A DNA stretch of 64,000 nt, taken from NCBI GenBank assembly GCA_031359995.1, contig JANMAT010000225.1, forward strand, positions 8,589-72,588. Direction: 5' to 3'. Below, one piece after another: positions 8,378-16,592 of the stretch. The stretch comes from JANMAT01 sp031359995 (GTDB lineage: Bacteria > Actinomycetota > Acidimicrobiia > Acidimicrobiales > Ilumatobacteraceae). The translations under genes were made by a program, and so were the position numbers. The notes beneath the pieces were generated by a model. It saw only the letters and a program-made list of their open reading frames with translations. It was not told the DNA's origin and did no database searches. Positions within the stretch are counted from its first letter, which is position 1. Each line of letters begins with the position of its first letter.

Positions 8378-8430
8378 TCAGACGATGGCGCCCATGAGGT
8401 CGACGACCACGTCGGCGTCGTGCAGCGTGT
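8378..8430. repeat. 53-bp direct repeat, right copy (end of SGNH gene)
   Basis: Identical to 3196-3248 and lying within the coding end of the SGNH gene. The match begins exactly at the stop codon of that gene (reverse strand) and runs 53 bp inward. Confidence 0.9.
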
Positions 8431-10153
8431 AGATGCACACCTGCCCACCGTTGGCGGCTGCCACGGCCAGGTTCGCCCGGGTGTCCTTGCCGTTCACGTT
8501 GAGCGTGCTGGCCAGCGGCCGCGGCTGATCGCAGGCGTACACCGTGATGAACCCCGACTGGGTCGAGTCGACCGCGGTGACGCTGAGCAGCGCACCCTTC
8601 GGGTTGCCGGGGATGGTCACCTTGAGCACGGCCCCGTCGTCGAGCCGGGCGCCGCCCTTCGCCTCGCGTGTGTCCACGAGCCGGACCGGCGCCTGCGCCT
8701 CGTGCTGGCTGCCGGTGGGAGCGATCCAACCGGTCACGTCCATCACCACGTCCACCGCCACGTTGCTGAGCACGCAGACCGACCCGTCGGCGGCGAGCTT
8801 CACGAACGCCGAGTTCGCCACGATCTCCGACGGCGAGAAGTTCACGACCGACGTGGTGCTCGGGGCGTCGCACGGGAACGTCGCCAACCAGCCGGGCGCC
8901 GACCCGGCCAGAGCGGTCAGCGTGACGACCGCGCCGGTGGCACCCGTGGGCATGCCGTTGACCGCGCTGGTCTTCAGCTTCAGCGGCACCTGTGGCGTGA
9001 GCTTGCCCTTGGCCGCATCGGCCCCGGTGCCCGAGCGGGTGTCGACGAGACGGGCGGGCGTGATCGGCACCAGCCGCTCGGCGGCCGAGGGTGACGCGTA
9101 GCCGAACAGGTCGACGACGACATCGGCCCGGTTCTTGCTGTACACGCACAGGTCTTCGCCGTTGATCGGCACCACGGCCATGGTGGCGCGCGAGCCGGCG
9201 GCGGCCACGTTGACGTTGCTGGTGGCGGGCAGCGCCTGCTTGCAGCCGTAGGCGGTGAGGTAGCCGCTGGCACACGGGTCGGTGGCGGTGAGGTTCACGA
9301 TCACCGCGGTGGCATCGGCCGGCACCACGCCGTCGAGCTTCACGGTGAGCGCCGTCTCGGCGGCCACCGCAGCACCGTCGCGCGTGTCCACCAGTCGCTT
9401 CGGCGCGACCACGGTGACGCCGGCCGGAGCGGTGGCCAGCGAGGTGGTGGGCGTCACGGGCGACGTGCCCTGGGACTTGGCGTTGGCACTACAACGGCCG
9501 GGCGCGACCTTGTCGAGCGTGGCTTTGATGAAGGTGCCCGCACCGATGGAGCCGGCCAGCGTCAGGTGCACGCCGTCGCTCTCGAACCAGTTCGGGTGGG
9601 CGGCGCCCTCGGCGTTCCAGTCGGCGATCACGAGACGGTCGCCGTAGGTCGTGGCCTTCTCGAGCAGGATCCGGTTGTTCGACTTGTACGTACCGTCGTT
9701 GGCGGCGAACGTGGGGCCCACGTAGGACACGTCGGTCTTGAACGTGAGCCAGACCACCCGCTTCACGCCGAGCGTCTGGGCGAGGGCCATGAACTGGTCG
9801 ACCTCGCCGCCGAAGATCGTGCCCGAGTCGTCGTAGCCGATCATGGCGACGACGGTGTCGCCCAGGTCGGCGGCGTGGGCCTGCAGGGCTTCCAGCGCGT
9901 TGTTGGGTGCGTAGCCCTCACGTCCTCGGCACGACAGACCGCTGACCCGGCGGCACGACTCGGCGTCGAGGACGTAGTCGTACGGCGCGAGGGTGGCCAG
10001 GGTGTTGTACCAACGCACGGCGGCGAGCGTGGAGTCGCCGACGAGGTAGACGCGGTCCGAGCGGTCGAACGCCTCGGCCTCGGGCGCGAACAGGCTCGTG
10101 CCGCCCAACAGGGTCAGCACGGTGAGCAGGAGCGCGACAAAACGACGGGTCAT
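8378..10153 (-). CDS. Secreted SGNH/GDSL hydrolase with three RLVDTR repeat domains
   Basis: 591 residues. A signal peptide (RRFVALLLTVLTLL, likely cleavage after AEA near residue 28) precedes an SGNH hydrolase domain with block I VGDST (Ser41) and block V SDGVHL (Asp193, His196). Three tandem repeats of about 105-120 residues follow (near 251-353, 366-478, 485-591). Each opens with RLVDTR and closes with a hydrophobic DVVVDL(F/M)G-type strand; such repeats are typical of actinobacterial surface proteins. ATG 10153 is chosen for its GGAGG 9 nt upstream. It probably acts on a wall or extracellular ester; the substrate is unknown. Its last 53 bp recur at 3196. Confidence 0.85.
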   Translation of the reverse strand: MTRRFVALLLTVLTLLGGTSLFAPEAEAFDRSDRVYLVGDSTLAAVRWYNTLATLAPYDYVLDAESCRRVSGLSCRGREGYAPNNALEALQAHAADLGDTVVAMIGYDDSGTIFGGEVDQFMALAQTLGVKRVVWLTFKTDVSYVGPTFAANDGTYKSNNRILLEKATTYGDRLVIADWNAEGAAHPNWFESDGVHLTLAGSIGAGTFIKATLDKVAPGRCSANAKSQGTSPVTPTTSLATAPAGVTVVAPKRLVDTRDGAAVAAETALTVKLDGVVPADATAVIVNLTATDPCASGYLTAYGCKQALPATSNVNVAAAGSRATMAVVPINGEDLCVYSKNRADVVVDLFGYASPSAAERLVPITPARLVDTRSGTGADAAKGKLTPQVPLKLKTSAVNGMPTGATGAVVTLTALAGSAPGWLATFPCDAPSTTSVVNFSPSEIVANSAFVKLAADGSVCVLSNVAVDVVMDVTGWIAPTGSQHEAQAPVRLVDTREAKGGARLDDGAVLKVTIPGNPKGALLSVTAVDSTQSGFITVYACDQPRPLASTLNVNGKDTRANLAVAAANGGQVCIYTLHDADVVVDLMGAIV

Positions 10154-10182
10154 GGGGGAGGACCTCCGAGAGAGCACATCGG

Positions 10183-10198
10183 ACGGTTCCCCAACCGT
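10183..10198. promoter_or_regulatory. Inverted repeat between divergent genes
   Basis: ACGGTT-CCCC-AACCGT is a perfect 6-bp palindrome 30 bp upstream of the SGNH start, in the gap shared with the aldehyde dehydrogenase gene. It could be an operator; no regulator can be named. Confidence 0.3.
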
Positions 10199-10376
10199 AT
10201 GAGCGATCGATCAGATTTTCGTCGGTGAACCCTGGGAATTGGTGAACCGCTTACCCGGTCGAACGTCACGGCGACCGGGCCGGGCCGGCGCGTGCGAGCA
10301 TGGGCGCCGAGCTGCCGCCGGGCCGTGTGCGTCCCGTCGCCGCAGGTCACGGCAGCCGGGACGCGAGGAGACGAGC

Positions 10377-11804
10377 ATGGACCTGAAGCACGATTCGTAC
10401 ATCGATGGTGCGTGGGTGGGCGGGTCGACCACGGTCGACGTGGTCGACCCGGCCACCGAGGAGCGCATCGTCGCGGTGGCCAACGCGTCGGTCGACGACT
10501 GCCTGGCCGCGGTGCGCGCCGCCCACCACGCCTTCGCGTCGTGGCGCGAGACCCCGCCCCGCCAGCGCGGTGAGATCCTGCGCAAAGCCTTCGAGCTCAT
10601 GATGGCGCGCCAGCGCGAGTTGGCCGAGCTGATCTCACGCGAGAACGGCAAGGTGCTGGCCGACGCCATGGCCGAGGTGGCCTACGCCGCCGAGTTCTTC
10701 CGGTGGTACGGCGAAGAGGCCGTGCGCATCGACGGCGAGTACCGCACGGCGCCGAGTGGCGCGTACTGGATCCTGGTGACCCGCCAACCGGTCGGCGTGG
10801 CGCTGCTCATCACGCCGTGGAACTTCCCCGCGGCCATGGCCACCCGCAAGATCGCTCCGGCGCTGGCCGCCGGCTGCACCGTGGTGCTCAAGGCCGCCGG
10901 CGAGACTCCGCTCACCGCGCTGGCCGTGGCCGACATCCTCGCCGAGGCTGGCGTGCCCGCCGGCGTGGTGAACGTGGTGGTACCCGACCCACCCGGCCCG
11001 GCTGTGCAGGCCATGCTCGAGTCGGGTCTGGTCCGCAAGCTGTCGTTCACCGGTTCCACGCGGGTGGGCGCCATGCTGCTGGGCCAGGCCGCGCCCGGCA
11101 TCATCAGCTGCTCCATGGAGCTCGGCGGCAACGCGCCGTTCGTCGTGTACGCCGACGCCGACATCGACGCCGCCGTCGACGGCGCCATGTTGGCCAAGAT
11201 GCGCAACGCCGGTGCCGCCTGCACCGCCGCGAACCGCTTCTACGTGGAGCGCGGCGCAGTGGACGCGTTCACCGACGCGCTGGCTGCCCGCATGGCTGCG
11301 CTGAAGGTGGGGCCCGGTCTCGACCCCGCCAGCACCTGTGGCGCCCTCGTGTCGGCGGCCCAGCGCGACCGGGTCGCCGACCTGGTCGACCACCTGCGCG
11401 ACGACGGCGCTCGCACCGTGGTGGGCGGCGAGCGACCCACGGGGAAGGGCTTCTTCTACCCACCCACGGTCGTGCGCGACGTACCGGCCGGGTCGTCGGT
11501 GCTGAACGAGGAGATCTTCGGGCCCGTCGCGCCCATCGTCGCCTTCGACGACCACGCCGAGATGATCGCCCACGCCAACGCGGTGGAGCACGGTCTGGTG
11601 GCGTACGTGTACTCGCGTGACATCGGCAAGGCCATGCGCACGGCCGAAGCGTTGGAGACCGGCATGGTCGGCCTGAACCGTGGCCTCGTGTCCGACCCGG
11701 CGGCGCCGTTCGGTGGCGTGAAGGCGTCGGGCATCGGCCGCGAAGGCAGCCACGAGGGCCTGCTCGCCTTCCTCGAGCAGAAGTACGTCGCCGGGACCTG
11801 GTGA
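10377..11804 (+). CDS. NAD(P)-dependent aldehyde dehydrogenase, succinate-semialdehyde DH type
   Basis: 475 residues of the aldehyde dehydrogenase superfamily. Visible are the cofactor-site PWNFP, the Rossmann FTGSTRVG, the general-base ELGGNAPF and the catalytic cysteine in GAACTAANRFYV. The closest pattern is the GabD/succinate-semialdehyde or 2-oxoglutarate-semialdehyde group. ATG 10377 is preceded by a purine-rich GAGGAG. The next gene is a UxaA-family sugar-acid dehydratase 40 bp downstream, so the pair may act in sugar-acid breakdown, where a dehydratase product is finally oxidised as a semialdehyde. That pathway placement is inferred. Confidence 0.88.
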   Translation: MDLKHDSYIDGAWVGGSTTVDVVDPATEERIVAVANASVDDCLAAVRAAHHAFASWRETPPRQRGEILRKAFELMMARQRELAELISRENGKVLADAMAEVAYAAEFFRWYGEEAVRIDGEYRTAPSGAYWILVTRQPVGVALLITPWNFPAAMATRKIAPALAAGCTVVLKAAGETPLTALAVADILAEAGVPAGVVNVVVPDPPGPAVQAMLESGLVRKLSFTGSTRVGAMLLGQAAPGIISCSMELGGNAPFVVYADADIDAAVDGAMLAKMRNAGAACTAANRFYVERGAVDAFTDALAARMAALKVGPGLDPASTCGALVSAAQRDRVADLVDHLRDDGARTVVGGERPTGKGFFYPPTVVRDVPAGSSVLNEEIFGPVAPIVAFDDHAEMIAHANAVEHGLVAYVYSRDIGKAMRTAEALETGMVGLNRGLVSDPAAPFGGVKASGIGREGSHEGLLAFLEQKYVAGTW

Positions 11805-11844
11805 TGGAGGGCGTCATCGGACGGGCGCCCGACGTCGCGCGACG

Positions 11845-13389
11845 ATGGCACGCATGGCCAACGTCCAGTTCCTCCGGGCCGCCACCGTGCGCCTCCACCC
11901 CGACGACGATGTGGTCATCGCCGTGCACGACCTGGTTGTGGGCACGGCGGTGCCCGACGCCGGGGTCACCGTCACCGGCGCGGTGCCCGCCGGGCACAAG
12001 GTCGCCACGCGCGCCCTGGCCGTCGGCGCGCCGGTGCACCGCTACGCCCAGGTGATCGGGTACGCCTCGGCACCGATCGCTCCCGGCGACCACGTGCACA
12101 CCCACAACCTGGCGATGGGTTCGGTGCAGCTCGACCACGCCCATGCCACCGCCTACGTGCCCACCGTCTTCGCATCCGAACCGGCCACGTTCCTGGGCAT
12201 TCGTCGACCCGACGGGCGGGTGGCCACCCGCAACCACCTGGCGGTCATCGCCACCGTGAACTGCTCGGCCACCGTGGCCCGCATGATCACCGAGCACGTG
12301 CAGCGCAGCGGCGTGCTCGACGCCTACCCGAACGTCGATGGCGTGGTCGCCCTGACCCACGGCAGCGGCTGCGGCATGGACTCCACCGGCGAGGGCATGG
12401 ACGTGCTGCGCCGGGCCATCGCCGGGTACGCCACCCACCCGAACGTGGCCGGCGTGCTGCTGGTGGGGTTGGGCTGCGAGGCCAACGGGCTCGGCGCCCT
12501 CATCACCGCCCGACGGCTCGACGTGGGCGACCGGCTCGCCGCGCTCAACATCCAGGACATCGGCGGTACGCGGGCCTGCATCGACGAAGGGGTCCGCCTG
12601 CTCAGCGCCATGCTGCCGGCGGCCAACGACGTGCACCGCGAGCCCGTGCCGGCGTCGCACCTGGTGGTCGGGCTGCAGTGCGGCGGCAGCGACGGCTACT
12701 CGGGCATCACCGCCAACCCGGCGCTGGGCGCCGCCGTCGACGAGCTCGTGCGCCACGGTGGAACGGCGATCCTGTCGGAGACCCCCGAGATCTACGGCGC
12801 CGAGCACCTGCTCACCCGGCGGGCCGTCAGCGTCGACGTGGGCCGCAAGATCGTGGAGCACATCCGCTGGTGGGAGGACTACACCGCCCGCAACCACGGC
12901 GAGATGAACAACAACCCGTCACCCGGCAACAAGGCGGGCGGCCTCACCACCATCCTGGAGAAGTCGTTGGGCGCCGTCGCCAAGGGCGGCACGACCGGCC
13001 TCATGGAGGTGTACGGCTACGCCGAGGCGGTCACGGCGCGCGGGTTCGTCTACATGGACACGCCCGGCTACGACCCGGTGTCGGTCACCGGCCAGGTCGC
13101 CGGCGGCGCCAACCTGGTCGCCTTCACCACCGGGCGCGGGTCGGCGTACGGATGCATCCCGTCACCGTCGATCAAGCTGTCGACGAACACCGCGCTCTAC
13201 GAGCGCCAGCGCGACGACATCGACATCGACTGCGGCCCCGTGCTCGACGGCTCGGTGCCCGTGGCCGAGATGGGCCGGCGCATCTTCGCCGAGATGCTGC
13301 GCGTGGCCTCGGGCGAGGCGACGAAGAGCGAAGCCCTCGGCTACGGCCACAACGAGTTCGCCCCCTGGATCATCGGCGCCACGATGTGA
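11845..13389 (+). CDS. UxaA-family altronate/galactarate-type dehydratase
   Basis: 514 residues with the two-part UxaA architecture: an N-terminal SAF domain (about 10-90, with VPAGHKVA) and a large C-terminal dehydratase domain. The latter contains GSGCGMDSTGEG, LVGLGCE, LQCGGSDGYSGITANP and NNNPSPGNKAGGLTTILE, all typical of iron-dependent altronate and galactarate dehydratases. The exact sugar acid is not decided by sequence. The start may be ATG 11845 or ATG 11854. It follows an aldehyde dehydrogenase and overlaps the convergent YjbR-like gene by 20 bp at its 3' end. Confidence 0.88.
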   Translation: MARMANVQFLRAATVRLHPDDDVVIAVHDLVVGTAVPDAGVTVTGAVPAGHKVATRALAVGAPVHRYAQVIGYASAPIAPGDHVHTHNLAMGSVQLDHAHATAYVPTVFASEPATFLGIRRPDGRVATRNHLAVIATVNCSATVARMITEHVQRSGVLDAYPNVDGVVALTHGSGCGMDSTGEGMDVLRRAIAGYATHPNVAGVLLVGLGCEANGLGALITARRLDVGDRLAALNIQDIGGTRACIDEGVRLLSAMLPAANDVHREPVPASHLVVGLQCGGSDGYSGITANPALGAAVDELVRHGGTAILSETPEIYGAEHLLTRRAVSVDVGRKIVEHIRWWEDYTARNHGEMNNNPSPGNKAGGLTTILEKSLGAVAKGGTTGLMEVYGYAEAVTARGFVYMDTPGYDPVSVTGQVAGGANLVAFTTGRGSAYGCIPSPSIKLSTNTALYERQRDDIDIDCGPVLDGSVPVAEMGRRIFAEMLRVASGEATKSEALGYGHNEFAPWIIGATM

Positions 13390-13729
13390 TGTCGTCGCCG
13401 TAGGCGGCGGCGACCTTCTTCGGCACCACCATGCGCCAGGCGTCGACCACCAGCTCGGTCATCTCGTCGGTGTCCAAGACGGCCAGCACGACCTCGACCC
13501 ACTGGTAGCGCAGGTCCGACGGTCGGGGTAGGCGGAACTTCGCAGGGTCGCTGGCCACGAGCCCGTCGCGCTCGTCCTTCGGGAAGGCGAAACCCATGAT
13601 CGTCTCGTCACGGGAGAACGCCAGGTACACGATGCGGCCCACCCGGAACTTCACCCGGTCGCGCACGAGGGCCTCGTAGCTGCGGGGCAACGTGAGGGCC
13701 AGGCGGCGCACGTCGTCGATCGTCACCAT
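13370..13729 (-). CDS. MmcQ/YjbR-family protein
   Basis: The 119-residue protein shows the YjbR/CyaY-like fold pattern of this small family: VRRLALTLPRSYEA at the start, KFRVGRIVYLAFS in the strands, and a C-terminal AWRMVVPKKVAAAY. The fold has been described as a double-wing DNA-binding-like domain, but function is unknown for most members. ATG 13729 is favoured because TAGCGT lies 10 nt upstream of it on the coding strand. The 3' end overlaps the UxaA gene tail to tail. Confidence 0.75.
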   Translation of the reverse strand: MVTIDDVRRLALTLPRSYEALVRDRVKFRVGRIVYLAFSRDETIMGFAFPKDERDGLVASDPAKFRLPRPSDLRYQWVEVVLAVLDTDEMTELVVDAWRMVVPKKVAAAYGDDITSWRR

Positions 13730-13851
13730 GACCGCGACGACGCTACGCCCCTTCGTGGACGGTTCCTGTCCGGGTGGTCGAACCATTCAAGGTCGGTGCC
13801 GGTGCTGCCGATGAAACCGACCGGAGCCGAGCGAGGGAGTTGGTCGGCGGC

Positions 13852-14438
13852 ATGAACCTGTTCAGGAAGGCAGCGGTGGCCTTCGGTGCCCTCGCGGCCC
13901 TGACGGCGACCGGCGAATCTCTCGTGATCCGTGAGGCGCGCGCCGCGTCGGACCGGGTCGCCGAGTTCAAGGAACGGTCTGGTGCGTACCAGCGGACCGT
14001 GCAGGCCCTGGTCAAGGACTTCTACCTCTACGACGACCAGAACAACATGTACGTGCTCGTGGCGGCCACGTCGCCGACCAACACCACGCTGATCGAGGAC
14101 ACCTACGCCCAGGGCGTGATCGGTCTGCAGCAGTTCGGGGTCGACGGGACCCGTGTCGACGAGATCGGCGACCTCGGCCGCGGGTTCAACATCTTCGTCG
14201 GTCGCCTCCAGCGGGTGATGGGCACGTTCCGCGAGTCGTCGGCCGCACTGCTGACCGCGTCCGACGCCCTTTCCGCCATCAGCATCGCCACAGGTCAGAA
14301 CGCTGACGAGACCTCGGTGCAGGCCGGCGCGCCACGGCGGGGACGTCGGAAGGCGTGAAGTCGAGCAAGGAAACCATCGCCGAGCTGGCCGAGCTGTCGG
14401 CCAGCCTCGAGAGCCTGATCAACGAGTTCCGCATCTGA
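13852..14438 (+). pseudogene. Decayed methyl-accepting chemotaxis protein
   Basis: The first frame (ATG 13852 to stop 14358) has a hydrophobic N-terminus, a four-helix-bundle-like sensor (LVKDFYLYDDQNNMYVLVAA), then jumps to a HAMP-end/MCP-start pattern (DEIGDLGRGFNIFVGRLQ, then NADETSVQA). TM2, most of HAMP and nearly all of the signalling hairpin are missing. In another frame, 14355-14438 encodes the usual receptor tail (IAELAELSASLESLINEFRI and stop). So at least two deletions and a frameshift separate the parts of a once normal chemoreceptor. It may still make a short sensor fragment, but it cannot signal to CheA as known receptors do. Confidence 0.7.
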
Positions 14439-14472
14439 TGCGCTCAGCATCGTGTCGCAGGAGTCTGCCCAG

Positions 14473-14748
14473 ATGACCCGAGCATCCACCACCCACGACG
14501 TCTCGCCGCCCACGGCGCCCGAGGTGCGCGAGTCGCTCGAGCGCCTGCTCGGCCCCGACTTCGCCGAGGTCTGGCAGGCCGTCTGCGTCCAGTCACGCAT
14601 CGCCCCCGAAGCCCACATGATCACCGACGTCGAGTTCGACGATCTGCTGGAAGCGATGTGCGCACGCGGCTCCATCTGCCGCGTGATCGCCATGTCGTGG
14701 AAGATCCGCAGGACCGCTGCCCGCAAGCTGGCCGAGATCGGTCGCTGA
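14473..14748 (+). CDS. Small protein of unknown function
   Basis: 91 residues, mostly helical and mixed-charge, with no signal peptide, membrane segment or recognised motif. Two cysteines lie in EAMCARGSICRV. ATG 14473 is preferred over GTG 14452 because AGGAG sits 9 nt upstream of it. It lies between the chemoreceptor remnant and the GAF gene in the same direction with short gaps, so the three were probably one sensory operon. Confidence 0.55.
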   Translation: MTRASTTHDVSPPTAPEVRESLERLLGPDFAEVWQAVCVQSRIAPEAHMITDVEFDDLLEAMCARGSICRVIAMSWKIRRTAARKLAEIGR

Positions 14749-14767
14749 GAGAACAAGGGACGTAGCC

Positions 14768-15277
14768 ATGAACCCCCAGATCGACAACGACCCCGTCCAC
14801 CGCCTCGAGCGCCTCACCGAGATCGCCCAGTACGATCTGTTCAGCGACGACGTGCGCTCGGAGCTGGACGATCTCGCCCACAAGGCGGCCGACCGTTTCG
14901 GGCAGGACTACGGCATGGTGAGCATCGTGCTCGACGGCGCCCAGTACTTCGCCGGCCGCTACGGCACCGACGGCTGGATCGATGCCGCCGAGGGCACGCC
15001 GGTCGAGTGGGCGTTCTGCGCCAACGTGGTGCGCAACCGCGAGGCCTACATCGTGACCGATGCGACCGTCGACCCGCTGCAGCACGACAACCCGCTCGTC
15101 ACGCAGGACGGCATCCGCTGCTACGCTGGCGTGCCGATCACCGCGGCGAACGGTGAGGTGCTCGGCGCCTACTGCGTCGTGGGCCAGACGCCGCACGACT
15201 TCACCGCCGCGGAGATCGGCGAGCTGCGGCACATGGCCGACGACGTCGTCGCCGTGCTCGAACAGCACCGCATGTGA
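14768..15277 (+). CDS. GAF-domain sensor protein
   Basis: The 169-residue product is essentially a lone GAF domain. VSIVLDGAQYFAGRYG, WAFCANVVRNREAYIVTDA, then YAGVPITAANGEVLGAYCVV and a closing helix match free-standing bacterial GAF proteins that bind small ligands or sense redox. The cysteine in WAFC sits where ligand-contacting residues occur in this fold. No output domain is attached. It follows the unknown 91-residue gene after a 19-bp gap and ends convergent with the aminotransferase gene. Confidence 0.82.
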   Translation: MNPQIDNDPVHRLERLTEIAQYDLFSDDVRSELDDLAHKAADRFGQDYGMVSIVLDGAQYFAGRYGTDGWIDAAEGTPVEWAFCANVVRNREAYIVTDATVDPLQHDNPLVTQDGIRCYAGVPITAANGEVLGAYCVVGQTPHDFTAAEIGELRHMADDVVAVLEQHRM

Positions 15278-15317
15278 CGTACCCGCCCGATCAGCACCGC
15301 CGGATCCAACGCGATCC

Positions 15318-16490
15318 TCACGCGCGTCGCGATGTCGTCAGTGCGGTGGCCATGCGCTCCAGCGCTTCCTCGATGCGGGCCAGCGGAGCGGTGTACGAGA
15401 AGCGGATGTGGCGGTGGCCGGTGGCGGTGTCGAAGTCGATGCCGGGCGTGCAGGCCACACCGGCGACGTCGAGCAGGTGGCGGGCCAGCACGGTGGCGTC
15501 GGCGGCCAGGTCGGCACAGTCGGCCCACACGTAGAACGCACCCCGGGGTACCACCGGCACCGAGAACCCGAGGGCGCGCAGGCCGGCCACCATCACATCG
15601 CGCCGGCGTTGGAACTCCCGGCGCCGCTCCTCGACCAGTGCCCACACGGCGGGGTGGAAGCACGCCAGCCCGGCGGCCTGGGCCACGGCGGGGGCCGAGA
15701 TGTACATGTTCTGCGTGGCGCGGGTGACGGCGTCGAGCGCCCAGTCGGGGCACACGAGCCAGCCGAGCCGCCACCCGGTCATGCCGAACGTCTTCGAGAA
15801 GCTGTTGACCACGAACGCGTCGCTCGTGTGGGCCAGCACCGTGGACGGGGCGATGTCGTACACCAGCTCGCCGTAGATCTCGTCGACGTAGAGGCTGCCG
15901 TCGCGCGCCGCCACCTCGTCGGCGATGGTGCACAGCGCGGCGGGCGCCACGGTGGTGCCCGTGGGGTTGGCCGGGGTGGCCAGCAGCACGCCGCTCGTTC
16001 GCTCGTTCCACGCCGCCCGCACGTCGCTCAGCGCGGGCTGGTAGTCGCTCGCGGGCCCCACCGGCACGCGGTGGGGGACACCGTCGAACACGCTGATGAG
16101 GTTGCGGTTGCACGGGTAGGTCGGGTCACCCACGATCACCTCGCGCCCCGGGTCGACGGTGGCGGCCAGGGCGAGCACGAGCGCGGCGCTGGCGCCGGTG
16201 GTCACGACGATGCGCTCGGTCGGTACCTCCACCGCGTAGCGCTCGGCGTACATGGCGGCGATGGCCTCGCGCAGCGGTGGGATGCCCAGGGAGCCCGTGT
16301 AGTGGACCCGTCCGGTGGCGGCCAGCTTCTGGGCCGCCGCGGTCGCCTGCGGGGGCGTGCCGAAGTCAGGTTCACCAGCGAGCAGGAAGATGACGTCGCG
16401 GCCCTGCGCGGCCAGGTGCCAGGCGTGCTCGGCCACCTCCATCACGCGGAACGGTTCGATGGTGCGGGTGCGGGCGGCCAGGGCGGGCAT
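15318..16490 (-). CDS. Class I/II pyridoxal-phosphate aminotransferase
   Basis: 390 residues of the aspartate-aminotransferase fold. The PLP lysine lies in NSFSKTFGMTGWRLG, with the cofactor-binding TTGASAALVLAL, the NPTGTT segment and the carboxylate-binding arginine region HIRFSYT near the end. The type fits actinobacterial aspartate/alanine or aromatic aminotransferases; substrate choice cannot be read off. It is transcribed convergent with the GAF gene and divergent from the ABC ATPase gene. Confidence 0.88.
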   Translation of the reverse strand: MPALAARTRTIEPFRVMEVAEHAWHLAAQGRDVIFLLAGEPDFGTPPQATAAAQKLAATGRVHYTGSLGIPPLREAIAAMYAERYAVEVPTERIVVTTGASAALVLALAATVDPGREVIVGDPTYPCNRNLISVFDGVPHRVPVGPASDYQPALSDVRAAWNERTSGVLLATPANPTGTTVAPAALCTIADEVAARDGSLYVDEIYGELVYDIAPSTVLAHTSDAFVVNSFSKTFGMTGWRLGWLVCPDWALDAVTRATQNMYISAPAVAQAAGLACFHPAVWALVEERRREFQRRRDVMVAGLRALGFSVPVVPRGAFYVWADCADLAADATVLARHLLDVAGVACTPGIDFDTATGHRHIRFSYTAPLARIEEALERMATALTTSRRA

Positions 16491-16592
16491 GCCCGGCAGT
16501 CTCGCATCCGGGTCATCGCCGTCTCGGACGTGGCATCATCGAAGCTCGACCACGCGATCGGCCCGGCGGGCCGGTCGCGAAAGCGGTGGCGT

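Noticed and set aside
6690..9275. An 861-codon reverse-strand frame across the patatin and SGNH genes
   Set aside because: Arg/Gly-rich shadow in another phase; the patatin and SGNH frames carry the catalytic motifs.
14356..14358. TGA in the chemoreceptor remnant as a second selenocysteine codon
   Set aside because: The receptor tail continues in a different frame, so this stop reflects deletion and frameshift, and no cysteine is expected there.
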